Source of the DNA: Prevotellaceae bacterium UBA3849
Lineage (GTDB): Bacteria; Bacteroidota; Bacteroidia; Bacteroidales; Bacteroidaceae
DNA length: 11,506 nucleotides
Reading direction: 5' to 3'
Assembly (NCBI GenBank): GCA_002392645.1
Contig: DGHL01000068.1
Coordinates: forward strand, 1-11,506
Below are positions 1 through 6,945 of this stretch, piece after piece (within the stretch, counting starts at the first letter, position 1; the number at the start of each line of letters is the position of its first letter). The position numbers were made by a program, and so were the translations under genes. The notes under the pieces are model-generated. The model was given only the letters and a program-made list of their open reading frames with translations. It did not search any database and had not been told where the DNA came from.

Positions 1-386
1 TCCTCGAGCTGCACCCAACAAAGTACGCTGAGGAGCTCGTTAAGAAGATGCAGAAGAGCGGTGCTAAGGCATACCTCGTTAACACTGGTTGGAACGGTAC
101 AGGCAAGCGTATCTCTATACCTGACACACGTGGTATCATCGACGCTATCCTCGACGGTTCTATCCTCAAGGCTGAGACCAAGAAGATCCCATTCTTCGAC
201 TTCGAGGTTCCAACAGCTCTGCCAAACGTTAACCCAGCCATCCTCGACCCACGCGACACATACGCTGACGCTTCTGAGTGGGAGACAAAGGCTAAGGATC
301 TGGCAGCACGCTTCATCAAGAACTTTGACAAGTACACAACAAACGAGGCTGGTAAGGCTCTCGTAGCTGCTGGTCCAAAGCTCTAA
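1..386 (+). CDS. pckA: Phosphoenolpyruvate carboxykinase (ATP), C-terminal part
   Basis: This is the last 127 residues of ATP-dependent PEP carboxykinase, a cytosolic enzyme that interconverts oxaloacetate plus ATP with PEP, CO2 and ADP. In Bacteroidales it commonly works in the carboxylating direction during fermentation to succinate. The reading frame enters from the left edge (first full codon at 3) and ends TAA at 384-386. The segment LVNTGWNGTGKRISI, then DTRGIIDAILDGS, ILDPRDTYA and the terminal ALVAAGPKL are hallmarks of the family and closely resemble the E. coli protein. The start and the catalytic Walker-like loop lie outside the window. Codons are strongly biased to a few preferred forms (GGT, CGT, AAG, ATC), as expected for a highly expressed gene. 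An intrinsic terminator follows 75 bp downstream. The identity is very secure; only the N-terminal portion is unseen. Confidence 0.97.
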   Translation, partial: LELHPTKYAEELVKKMQKSGAKAYLVNTGWNGTGKRISIPDTRGIIDAILDGSILKAETKKIPFFDFEVPTALPNVNPAILDPRDTYADASEWETKAKDLAARFIKNFDKYTTNEAGKALVAAGPKL

Positions 387-461
387 GCGAACGGTTTTAA
401 TGCAAAACCAAGGCCTTTAGGACAGGTGATATTCCCAGTCTGTAAGGCTAAATATAAAGCA

Positions 462-497
462 AGCCCTGTGCATCGTTATGATGTGCAGGGCTTTTTC
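462..497 (+). terminator. Intrinsic terminator of pckA
   Basis: A 12-bp stem pairs AGCCCTGTGCAT (462-473) with ATGTGCAGGGCT (481-492). It has two adjacent G-T wobbles and a 7-nt loop. A run of five T (492-496) follows on the + strand. Orientation and distance fit termination of pckA. Confidence 0.9.
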
Positions 498-539
498 GTT
501 CTTATCTGATAGCATTATACATCATTATATATTATACGT

Positions 540-605
540 CATTATACATTAAACCGCTATACATTATACATTAAATCGCTATACTTTACACATTAAATCG
601 CTCCG
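540..605. repeat. Tandem array, 22-bp period, about 3 copies (array C)
   Basis: Three consecutive units start at 540, 562 and 584, exactly 22 bp apart. Units 1 and 2 share CATTATACATTAAA and CGCTATA and differ at one base. Unit 3 is more diverged in its first half but keeps CATTAAATCGCT. An AT-rich stretch from 513 with CATTATAC and ATTATAC motifs looks like a decayed extension to the left. The array begins 43 bp after the pckA terminator. No coding potential is seen. Confidence 0.85.
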
Positions 606-687
606 TCTGTGTGATGCTGTAATACACTTGCTCATTTAATTATGAATGCATATTCTGTGTGAAAGCACATCTTCTTAAATGTAATCT

Positions 688-765
688 CACTGAATTTACA
701 GAGCAATTTCACTGAATTTACAGAGCAATTTCAGTGAATTTGCAAAGTTATTTCAGTGAATTTAC
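688..765. repeat. Tandem array, 22-bp period, 3.5 copies (array A)
   Basis: The core CACTGAATTTAC or CAGTGAATTTGC/TTTAC recurs at 688, 710, 732 and 754, exactly 22 bp apart. It is linked by AGAGCAATTT or AAAGTTATTT. The first two full units are identical. The third and fourth change CACTGAA to CAGTGAA, giving a near-palindrome TTCAGTGAA. The last copy is partial. The array lies about 140 bp beyond the greA terminator. Confidence 0.88.
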
Positions 766-903
766 TTTTTAGATGCTATGCTTTTCATTCTAAAAGCCTT
801 TGCTTTCATAGAGAATTACATGGTCTGTTCATACTTGTCAGAGCGTGTAACATATTCGTTGGACTCATGTCAGAGCCGGTAGCAGTAAGAAAACGACGAT
901 GAT

Positions 904-947
904 AAAAAACAATAAAGGCATCGGGTTATTAAAAACCTGATGCCTTT
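904..947 (-). terminator. Intrinsic terminator of greA
   Basis: Read on the minus strand, AAAGGCATCAGGTT pairs with AACCCGATGCCTTT. This is a 14-bp stem with one G-T wobble and a 6-nt loop. It is followed by TTGTTTTTT (plus-strand 904-911). The plus-strand side lacks a T tract, so it should act mainly on the leftward greA transcript that stops at 974. Confidence 0.9.
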
Positions 948-973
948 ATATTAAGTGGGTGTCAAAAGCCGTC

Positions 974-1438
974 TTACTGGCTGATGCTCTCAATGCGCAG
1001 CTTCAGCATGCCAGCAGGTACACGCACCTCCACAGTGTCGCCCACACGCTTGTTGAGCAGCGCCTGTGCTATGGGCGATTTGATGGAAATCTTACCCTCG
1101 CGTAGGTCTGCCTCATGCGGACTGGCTATGGTGTAGGTCATCTTATTGTTGTTGGCAAGGTTGGTAATTGCCACCTTGCTGAGCAGTTGTACGCTGTCGG
1201 CACCCAACTTCGACATGTCGATAACCCTGGCATGCGCCAGCACACGCTGCTTATAGCGTATCCTGCCAAGTAACCTGCCTTGCTCGCGCTTGGCGGCATG
1301 GTATTCAAAGTTCTCGCTCAGGTCGCCTTTGTCGCGAGCCTCGGCTATTGCGTCGCGCACCTGTGGCAGTTCCACGGTCTCCATGTGGCGCAGTTCGGCT
1401 ACGAGCTTGTCGTAGCCCTCTTGTGACATATATTCCAT
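974..1438 (-). CDS. greA: Transcription elongation factor GreA
   Basis: This 154-aa protein matches the usual GreA length. GreA enters the RNA polymerase secondary channel and stimulates cleavage of backtracked RNA, which rescues arrested elongation complexes. The N-terminal coiled coil (about residues 1-75) carries the tip motif RDKGDLSENFEYHAAKREQ, with the acidic pair D39 and E42 that coordinates the catalytic Mg2+. The C-terminal FKBP-like domain contains SPIAQALLNKRVGDTVEV (about 120-138). Translation from the first Met (MEYMSQEGYDKL) matches the usual start in relatives. The gene sits 107 bp after the GH43 stop and has its own Bacteroidetes-type promoter and its own terminator, so it can be a monocistronic unit despite being codirectional with the run upstream. 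Nothing appears broken. Confidence 0.97.
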   Translation of the reverse strand: MEYMSQEGYDKLVAELRHMETVELPQVRDAIAEARDKGDLSENFEYHAAKREQGRLLGRIRYKQRVLAHARVIDMSKLGADSVQLLSKVAITNLANNNKMTYTIASPHEADLREGKISIKSPIAQALLNKRVGDTVEVRVPAGMLKLRIESISQ

Positions 1439-1471
1439 ATTTATAATATGTGTGTGTTACGTTTCCGGCTG

Positions 1472-1502
1472 CAAAATTACGAAATATTTTTGTAAAAGCA
1501 AA
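1472..1502 (-). promoter_or_regulatory. Bacteroidetes-type promoter of greA
   Basis: Read on the minus strand, TTTG (1499-1502) is followed by a 19-nt spacer and then TAATTTTG (1472-1479). This fits the Bacteroidetes -33 TTTG / -7 TAnnTTTG consensus. It lies 34 bp upstream of the greA ATG, in the gap after GH43. Confidence 0.82.
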
Positions 1503-1545
1503 TGGATGTGGAATGTTTTTTTTGCTCCAGGCGCTTTTGGCGGTA

Positions 1546-3177
1546 CTATTCGCTGAACCTTATGGTGTGCAGCGTGCAGATGCTCTTGTCCTTCGTGGCA
1601 GAAGAGAATACGAGGAACAAAGCATGCTTGCCGTTATGATGACTTAGTTCAGGCACCTTTATGGTGGCCTGCCTTGTACTTTGCGATACGTTGAGGCTGC
1701 CTATGCAAACTCCACCTTCAGCCTCGCTCGGACGATCAAGGTAGATGTCTATCCTGCCGTCGGTATCGTCGCGTTGCAAGTCAAGGTGCAGCTTGAGGTT
1801 CTTCTTGCCGTATGTGCGGCTGAAGTCGAAATACTTATATCCCACTACGGAACCGTCGGTATTGTCCACCATGTAGCAACGGTTTACCGAAGGGTCGTAT
1901 GGATTTTTCATGGCGCAAGCCTCTTGATACAGAGTCTTAGAGGCATCGCCGGCGGCTGCTATGGTGTCAATGCGACAGATACCTATGTGCGAGCCGTAGT
2001 AATATACGTTAGGGAATTTCTGATATGGCTTCTTAGGGTTGGTGAAATAGCATGCTATGCCCGCTGCATACTCGGTGTAGGGGTCGAGTCCCTCGGTCTT
2101 GAATCCCTCAGAGGTAAACTCAGCCTCGCTAATGCGCACGTAGCCGTCCTTGCCCTCTACCACCTCCACGCTGACAGGTGCCACCATGGCCTGGCGTGAG
2201 TATTCAGACGTGCCCGCCTGACGGTGGTAGAACACCCACCACTTGCCGTTAATCTCACAGATGCTGCCGTGTGTGTTGCCGTAAGGGCATGCCGTAGCCA
2301 CCGTGGTGCCGTCGGGACGGTGTTCCTTGCCGCGTCCGTCGATGATGGTTCCGCCGTAGGTCCACGGTCCCAGCGGACTGTTAGAATAGCAGTAAGCCAG
2401 CGTATAGTTGCTTGCAGGCAGCCCGTCCTCGTTGTCGTTGGTCCAGCGGCTGTAAATGAACACGTATTTATCCTTGATTTTTCGTATTGACGATGCCTCG
2501 AAGAAGCGGTATGTCTTGTCCATGTCCTTATGCGGAATCATGTTTTTGATTATCTCCGTGCCTGGCTTTACGGTGCTCATGGTCTTGGGGTCAATCTCCG
2601 CTGCGTTAGAGCCCATGAAGCCCCAGTATCCGTATGCCCTGCCGTCGTCATCGACAAAGGCTGCAGGGTCAAACGAGAATGGTCCTACGGTGCGTCGTGG
2701 GTTGTCGCTGCTCCAGTTGCATACCTCGAAAGGTCCGTCGGGACGGTATGAGCGTGCCACGGCATTGCCGCGCTCGTCAGACTGCACGTTTGGATAGAGG
2801 TAATACACCTTTCGTCCGGTGCTGTCGCGCGTCTCAAGCACGTCGGGGGCATAGAGCACGTCGCCTGCTCCGTCAGCATTGATGAGATTGCCGTCACGGT
2901 CTTTTGTCAAGGCGAATATCACACCGTCAAAGCGCCATTTGTCGAGACTGTCAACCGAGGCAGACCACACCACCTGGTCGCGGCCACAGTAATACTGGCG
3001 CAGCATGTCGTGCGAACCGTATATATATACACGGTACTTGCCCGGGTTGTCGGGGTCTTCAAACACGTAAGGCTCGCCGTCAGGAATAAACTCCCACAAC
3101 GGCAGGTACGGGTTCTGTGACTTTGCTGCAGCGAATGCTGTGACGGAGATGATGAATGATAGTAGAAATCTTTTCAT
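1546..3177 (-). CDS. Secreted family 43 glycoside hydrolase with C-terminal CBM6-like domain
   Basis: This 543-aa protein has a Sec signal peptide (basic MKR, hydrophobic about 4-17, likely cleavage near AAAKS-Q). There is no lipobox cysteine, so it is probably periplasmic or secreted. Residues about 25-340 form a GH43 five-bladed propeller. IPDGEPYVFED gives a candidate catalytic base D33, LYAPDV the pKa-modulating D112, and FFEASSI the candidate acid E227. NTHGSICEINGKWWVFYHR (301-319) is the usual GH43 His-containing blade. Residues about 365-543 look like a CBM6-type beta-sandwich (VGYKYFDF, TDGRIDIYLDRPS, GKHALFLVF). Such enzymes release arabinose, xylose or galactose from plant polysaccharides; the substrate cannot be read from sequence. 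No SusC/SusD genes are in view, so it is not in an obvious polysaccharide utilisation locus. It starts 40 bp after comEC with no promoter visible between them. Confidence 0.9.
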   Translation of the reverse strand: MKRFLLSFIISVTAFAAAKSQNPYLPLWEFIPDGEPYVFEDPDNPGKYRVYIYGSHDMLRQYYCGRDQVVWSASVDSLDKWRFDGVIFALTKDRDGNLINADGAGDVLYAPDVLETRDSTGRKVYYLYPNVQSDERGNAVARSYRPDGPFEVCNWSSDNPRRTVGPFSFDPAAFVDDDGRAYGYWGFMGSNAAEIDPKTMSTVKPGTEIIKNMIPHKDMDKTYRFFEASSIRKIKDKYVFIYSRWTNDNEDGLPASNYTLAYCYSNSPLGPWTYGGTIIDGRGKEHRPDGTTVATACPYGNTHGSICEINGKWWVFYHRQAGTSEYSRQAMVAPVSVEVVEGKDGYVRISEAEFTSEGFKTEGLDPYTEYAAGIACYFTNPKKPYQKFPNVYYYGSHIGICRIDTIAAAGDASKTLYQEACAMKNPYDPSVNRCYMVDNTDGSVVGYKYFDFSRTYGKKNLKLHLDLQRDDTDGRIDIYLDRPSEAEGGVCIGSLNVSQSTRQATIKVPELSHHNGKHALFLVFSSATKDKSICTLHTIRFSE

Positions 3178-3217
3178 AGGTGTTATAAGTTATGTGTGTG
3201 TGATATATTATGTGTAG

Positions 3218-4546
3218 TCATTTGTTGTCGGTCTGCACCCGGTTGAGCCTGCGACGCAATCCGTGGTGCAGGTGATATGCAAGCATACAACTGCAGAATA
3301 TTATTATATATATAAGGAATGTCTGTATGACGTTGATGTGTATGCCGTCTATGCTTGAATAGGGGAGTGATGCAATGCCTGTGAGGTAGCCGTTGAATGT
3401 CTTTACGCATGCTATGACGCATGGAACGAGCCATGACAGCAATGAGCCGCAAAGCGCGGGCATCCATGTTGAAAGCAAACCAAACAGCAGTATGCTGAGC
3501 GACAGGTATATCGTCAGTGTGGTTAGTATGGGGACTAGCAGGTTGGTAAGCAGGAAATAGCATGAGAAACGCCCGAAGTAGAGTGCTATCAGTGGCGCCA
3601 CGCCTATCTGTGCGCAGAAAGACAGCAGCAGCATCTGAAGGAAGAACGTCTGGAAGAACTTCCATAGTGGCTGCAGAAACTCGGGGCGCAGTGCCGAAGG
3701 GTCGGTAAACAGTTTGTTGCGCAGCGGAATGTATAGCAGCGTTATGCTCAGTACAGCCATGAAAGACATCTGGAAACCAACGTCGAACAGCCATTCGGGG
3801 TATATTGCTAGCAGCAATGCGCAGGTGAAAGCAAGCACTGATATGTTTTCCGGATGGCGTGACATCTGCCTTGCTATGGTGTATGTGGTAAGCATCACCG
3901 CCGCACGCATCAGTGAGGCATGGCATCCTACGAGCAGCACGTATGCCCATATTGTGACTATCTGAAGCACTACGAACAGCATCAGCAACGGTCGGCGTAG
4001 TCTTCGTAGCTTGAATAGCAGCAGCTTAGGTTGTAGCAACGTCAGCATCATATATATGATGCCCAGATGAAGTCCCGACAAGGCAAAGAGATGAGAAGCG
4101 CCTGTTATGGAGTATATCTCGCGCAACTGTGTGCTTACGCGCTGCCGTTCACCCAGTGTCATGGCTGCTACTATGGCATATTCGTCGTCAGAAAGACCTT
4201 GAGTCTGGTATATGGCAGAGAGCTCAGCCCTGCTTTCCTCCATGAACTGTTCTATTTGTGGTGCGAAGGGCACGGTGTATGTGTGGCGCTCGCTCTTTAT
4301 AAGGAAGATGCCGAGGAGGAATGTAGCGCTCAGCAATGCTATTGATGCCACCCTGCAATGTCTTCGTAGCAGTGCCGATATCAGCAATGATGCCAGCAGT
4401 GCGTAGCAACATGCGGTAGTGACACTGATGCCATGCTGCAAGAGAAATTGGGGAGTCTGCATACCATATCCCACCGCAATGCCGGTTATGAGCACAGCGA
4501 TGAGCCTGAGCAAAGGATGTGACTGCAGGTACTCCGTTATATTCAT
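3218..4546 (-). CDS. comEC: ComEC/Rec2-family membrane protein, short form
   Basis: This polytopic membrane protein belongs to the ComEC/Rec2 family, the inner-membrane channel that moves single-stranded DNA in natural transformation. The start at 4546 (MNITEYLQ) gives 442 aa. An upstream in-frame Met at 4612 would overlap the preceding gene and is less likely. An N-terminal pair of membrane helices (about 12-85) resembles the DUF4131 region. The Competence domain core follows, with ASHLFALSGLHLGIIY (150-165) and FDVGFQMSF (254-262), then several more helices. It ends with a basic cytoplasmic tail (GLRRRLNRVQ). The metallo-beta-lactamase-like domain of longer ComEC proteins is absent. The ATG overlaps the TGA of the upstream gene as ATGA (4543-4546), suggesting translational coupling. 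Family membership is secure; a transformation role here is an inference. Confidence 0.9.
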   Translation of the reverse strand: MNITEYLQSHPLLRLIAVLITGIAVGYGMQTPQFLLQHGISVTTACCYALLASLLISALLRRHCRVASIALLSATFLLGIFLIKSERHTYTVPFAPQIEQFMEESRAELSAIYQTQGLSDDEYAIVAAMTLGERQRVSTQLREIYSITGASHLFALSGLHLGIIYMMLTLLQPKLLLFKLRRLRRPLLMLFVVLQIVTIWAYVLLVGCHASLMRAAVMLTTYTIARQMSRHPENISVLAFTCALLLAIYPEWLFDVGFQMSFMAVLSITLLYIPLRNKLFTDPSALRPEFLQPLWKFFQTFFLQMLLLSFCAQIGVAPLIALYFGRFSCYFLLTNLLVPILTTLTIYLSLSILLFGLLSTWMPALCGSLLSWLVPCVIACVKTFNGYLTGIASLPYSSIDGIHINVIQTFLIYIIIFCSCMLAYHLHHGLRRRLNRVQTDNK

Positions 4547-5025
4547 TGTTCGTTTTTCTCCTGCAGATATCGCATGTATGTGCGTACGGCAAGCTCCACC
4601 ATACGTACGCACGGACGTTTCTTGTAGTATTCGTCGGTGCGCTCGTCGGGCGTAGGGTTAGTATTTACATTCTTTATATAGCCGCTGAGCAATTCGCGAC
4701 AAATCATGCTGCCGCCCGTCTGTGCCTTGAAGTCGGCTGCCAGACGCTGCACCACGGCATAGTTCCTTGCCTTTATCTCTTTGTTAGCTTCCTCGGAAGC
4801 CTCTTCAAGTCCGGCAAGCATGAACATACCTGATGCCGTGCCGCATGTCTCGCGCATGCGTCCCATGCCTCCACCGAAAGAGGCACTGATACGTGCCATC
4901 AGTCCTTCGGGCACTCCATACCAGTCGGCGAACGCCAACGTGACAGACTGTGAGCAGTTATATCCCTGCTTGAAGTATGCCACGCCCTTGGCAACACGTC
5001 GTTCTGTTTCTTCTTCCCAATTCAT
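4543..5025 (-). CDS. C_GCAxxG_C_C family cysteine-motif protein
   Basis: This 160-aa soluble, mostly helical protein belongs to the C_GCAxxG_C_C family, named for a conserved cysteine pattern proposed to be redox active or metal binding. Four cysteines fit that pattern: C24 in GYNCSQSV, C61 in RETCGTASGMFM, C109 in MICRELLSGY and C139 in KRPCVRM. A glycine-rich SFGGGMGRM (49-57) precedes the second cysteine. The strict GCA core is changed to CGTASG here, so the exact subfamily is open. The ATG at 5025 is chosen because the frame further upstream runs into the CYTH gene. The TGA overlaps the comEC ATG. No biochemical function can be assigned, and the link to CYTH and ComEC may be just shared transcription. 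Confidence 0.82.
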   Translation of the reverse strand: MNWEEETERRVAKGVAYFKQGYNCSQSVTLAFADWYGVPEGLMARISASFGGGMGRMRETCGTASGMFMLAGLEEASEEANKEIKARNYAVVQRLAADFKAQTGGSMICRELLSGYIKNVNTNPTPDERTDEYYKKRPCVRMVELAVRTYMRYLQEKNEQ

Positions 5026-5056
5026 TAAACTACGGTAATCTTTATTCTTCAATTCG

Positions 5057-5572
5057 TCAACGAAACTCCTCCGGCAGTTCGTCGCGCCAGTTTGGATAAG
5101 GGTTTGAGAGCAGTCCTTTGTTATAGAAATGACGGTTGCCCGTAACCTCTGGTCCCAGCCAGGCTGGATGTTCGAATGCCTCGTCCTCACTCTGCAGTTC
5201 CACCTCGCAGAACAGCAGTCCGTCGTTAGCACCATGAAACTCATCTACTTCGAAGGTGTGCTTGCCAACGGGCACGAGGTGGCGTGTCTTCTCCACCAGT
5301 TCGCCACGACATAGCTTCAGCATCTCGCGGGCATCGTCGAGCGGTATCTCGCGTTCAAACTCGTAGCGTGAGATGCCGTTGGCAGACGGCCCCTTGATGG
5401 TAAGGTATGCCTTGCCGCCATTGCCGTCGGTATCGGGTAAGGGAGAGCGCAGACGAATCCTCACGGTGGCACCCTTAACATCCATATAGCCCTGGGCTAT
5501 CATTGATGAGGATGCCACCATCTTTCGGAAACTATCGTCTCTCTTCACGAGAAACTTACGTTCTATTTCCAT
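5057..5572 (-). CDS. CYTH-domain triphosphate tunnel metalloenzyme
   Basis: This 171-aa protein fills a single CYTH domain (CyaB / thiamine triphosphatase fold). The fold forms a beta-barrel tunnel that binds triphosphates with a divalent metal. The N-terminal EIERKF supplies the signature ExExK (E2, E4, K6). Further tunnel-facing charged residues appear in TVRIRLR (R38, R40, R42), LTIKG (K60), YEFERE (E71, E73), FEVDEF (D110) and FCEVELQ (E123, E125). Bacterial single-domain members of this type usually act as inorganic triphosphatases, and adenylate cyclase activity is rarer; the substrate is inferred, not seen. It begins 9 bp after the stop of the 47-aa microprotein and is followed after 31 bp by the cysteine protein. 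It looks intact. Confidence 0.9.
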   Translation of the reverse strand: MEIERKFLVKRDDSFRKMVASSSMIAQGYMDVKGATVRIRLRSPLPDTDGNGGKAYLTIKGPSANGISRYEFEREIPLDDAREMLKLCRGELVEKTRHLVPVGKHTFEVDEFHGANDGLLFCEVELQSEDEAFEHPAWLGPEVTGNRHFYNKGLLSNPYPNWRDELPEEFR

Positions 5573-5581
5573 TGTTTTTTA

Positions 5582-5725
5582 TTACTGTATTGCTATGGTA
5601 TATATAGCGTACAGAGCGCCGAGAGCTACCAGTATGCCGAAGATCCAGTTGATTACGTTACGTCCCTCTTGCTCTTTCTTCTCTGCATAAGCCTTACGCT
5701 TAGCATTGTTCTTGTTCTTGCTCAT
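5582..5725 (-). CDS. 47-aa single-span membrane microprotein
   Basis: This small ORF of 47 codons plus TAA lies in the gap between prfB and the CYTH gene. The N-terminus is very polar and basic (MSKNKNNAKRKAYAEKKEQE, residues 1-20). One hydrophobic helix follows (about 24-45: VINWIFGILVALGALYAIYT) and the protein ends IAIQ. The positive N-terminal half suggests an N-in, C-out topology. The ORF fills the space neatly: its stop is 9 bp before the CYTH ATG. It ends on a TAA, its codons resemble the neighbours, and the polar-plus-helix pattern is not what chance gives. I do not recognise a family with certainty, and no function is proposed. Confidence 0.78.
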   Translation of the reverse strand: MSKNKNNAKRKAYAEKKEQEGRNVINWIFGILVALGALYAIYTIAIQ

Positions 5726-5773
5726 AGTTAAATAGATGTTTAAGTTGTTATATCATTTTATATCGTTCATGTA

Positions 5774-5806
5774 TCTTCCCATCCTCTTTGTGAGGGGTAG
5801 GGAAGA
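5774..5806. repeat. GC-rich palindrome abutting the prfB stop codon
   Basis: TCTTCCC (5774-5780) pairs with GGGAAGA (5800-5806), and CCTC (5783-5786) pairs with GAGG (5792-5795) across a TTTGT loop, with an internal loop between. It begins 3 bp after the prfB stop on the minus strand and has no T tract, so it is not a standard terminator. The CCCTACCC/GGGTAGGG core resembles the elements inside the M20 peptidase gene. Confidence 0.6.
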
Positions 5807-5809
5807 GAC

Positions 5810-6934
5810 TTAGTCCTTATTGTTCAGTTCCATGAGGTAAGCCTTGATAAATCCGTCAAGTTTACCGTCCATCACTGCGTCAACGTCAGATGTCTGATAG
5901 TTCGTGCGATGATCCTTCACGCGGCGGTCGTCAAACACGTATGAGCGTATCTGCGAGCCCCACTCAATCTTCATCTTGCCTGCCTCTATGGCAGCCTGTG
6001 CCTCCATGCGCTTCTTCATGGCGCGGTCATAGAGCTGAGACTTGAGCAGTCGCATGGCGTTCTCACGGTTCTGCTGCTGCTTACGGCTCTCAGTGTTGGC
6101 AATGAGTATCTCCTCCTCCTCGCCGGTGTCGGGGTCTTGATACATATAGCGCAGGCGCACACCGGTCTCCACCTTGTTCACGTTCTGACCACCGGCACCG
6201 CTTGAGCGGAAGGTGTCCCATGATATGCGTGAAGGGTCAACATACACCTCGATGGTGTCGTCAACGAGCGGTGTGACGAAGACAGAGGCGAAGCTGGTCA
6301 TACGCTTGCCCTGAGCGTTGTACGGACTAACGCGCACCAGACGGTGCACGCCGCTCTCTGACTTCAGGTAACCGTAGGCATAGTCGGCGCTGCCGGTATT
6401 CTCTATCTGCATCGTCACCGACTTGATGCCGGCATCGTCAGCCTCCAGCAGGTCAACGATGGTGCACTTGTAACCGCCCTTCTCAGCCCAGCGCATATAC
6501 ATACGCATGAGCATCTGCGCCCAGTCCTGTGCCTCGGTGCCGCCGGCACCAGAGTTTATCTTCAGCACTGCGTCCATAGGGTCTTCCTCCTGGCGCAGCA
6601 TATTCTTCAGTTCGAGGTCCTCGATGGCCTTCAGTGCACGGGCGTATGCGTTGTCCACATCCTCCTCGGTAGCCATGTCCTCCTTGTAGAAGTCCATTGA
6701 CAGCTGCACCTCCTCGGCAGCTGCACTCACCTCCTTGTATCCGTCAATCCATTTCTTAAGTTCGCCCACTACCTTCATCTGAGCGCGAGCCCTCTCGGGA
6801 TCGTCCCAGAAGTCGGGAGCCTGCGTGCGCAGGTCTTCCTCTTCGTATTCAATCTTCTTACGGTCAATGTCAAGGTAGCGCGCCAAAGCGTCTGCACGCT
6901 CCTGAATGTCTTTTAGTTGTTCTTGCGTTATCAT
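5810..6934 (-). CDS. prfB: Peptide chain release factor 2 (RF2)
   Basis: RF2 recognises UGA and UAA stop codons and triggers peptidyl-tRNA hydrolysis on the ribosome. The 374-aa product has the usual length. The N-terminal helical domain runs to about residue 105. The PCRF-type core follows with INSGAGGTEAQDWAQML. The codon-recognition site is RVSPYNAQGKR (201-211), and SSGAGGQNVNKVETGVRL (244-261) carries the universal GGQ at 248-250. The stop-recognition tripeptide reads SPY (203-205) rather than SPF, the form of the E. coli protein. The frame is continuous from ATG to stop, with no internal UGA and so no programmed +1 frameshift; codons 20-22 (TAC CTT GAC) mark where the recoding site occurs in other species. 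The gene starts 11 bp after fadD, suggesting cotranscription. Confidence 0.97.
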   Translation of the reverse strand: MITQEQLKDIQERADALARYLDIDRKKIEYEEEDLRTQAPDFWDDPERARAQMKVVGELKKWIDGYKEVSAAAEEVQLSMDFYKEDMATEEDVDNAYARALKAIEDLELKNMLRQEEDPMDAVLKINSGAGGTEAQDWAQMLMRMYMRWAEKGGYKCTIVDLLEADDAGIKSVTMQIENTGSADYAYGYLKSESGVHRLVRVSPYNAQGKRMTSFASVFVTPLVDDTIEVYVDPSRISWDTFRSSGAGGQNVNKVETGVRLRYMYQDPDTGEEEEILIANTESRKQQQNRENAMRLLKSQLYDRAMKKRMEAQAAIEAGKMKIEWGSQIRSYVFDDRRVKDHRTNYQTSDVDAVMDGKLDGFIKAYLMELNNKD

Positions 6935-6945
6935 TATTTAATCTA

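Larger units (their letters stand above)
387..903. other. Convergent intergenic region between pckA and greA
   Basis: This gene-free stretch holds the pckA terminator (462-497) and two 22-bp-period arrays (540-605 and 688-765), and it ends at the greA terminator. I saw no credible small ORF or Bacteroidetes-type promoter in the rest (606-687 and 766-903). TGTCAGAGC occurs twice near 837 and 869, which is probably chance. Both flanking genes point into the region. Confidence 0.8.

Noticed and set aside
837..877. TGTCAGAGC direct repeat
   Set aside because: Two 9-bp copies only, without regular context; chance is a fair explanation.
1500..1545. Possible terminator after GH43
   Set aside because: The GC-rich fold is only about 3 bp and the T run is on the wrong strand, so no terminator is called.
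1681..2199. 172-codon plus-strand ORF
   Set aside because: Lies wholly antisense to the GH43 gene, which has clear family motifs in the same stretch.
3183..3950. 255-codon minus-strand ORF
   Set aside because: Another frame of the comEC region; rich in H, R, T and P, with no membrane helices or motifs.
4547..4612. Upstream start for comEC at 4612
   Set aside because: It would overlap the cysteine-motif gene by about 70 bp and adds residues with no family resemblance; the ATGA junction is a better start.
5026..5244. Longer N-terminus for the C_GCAxxG_C_C protein
   Set aside because: The frame extends into the CYTH gene; the MNWEEETERR start fits family length.
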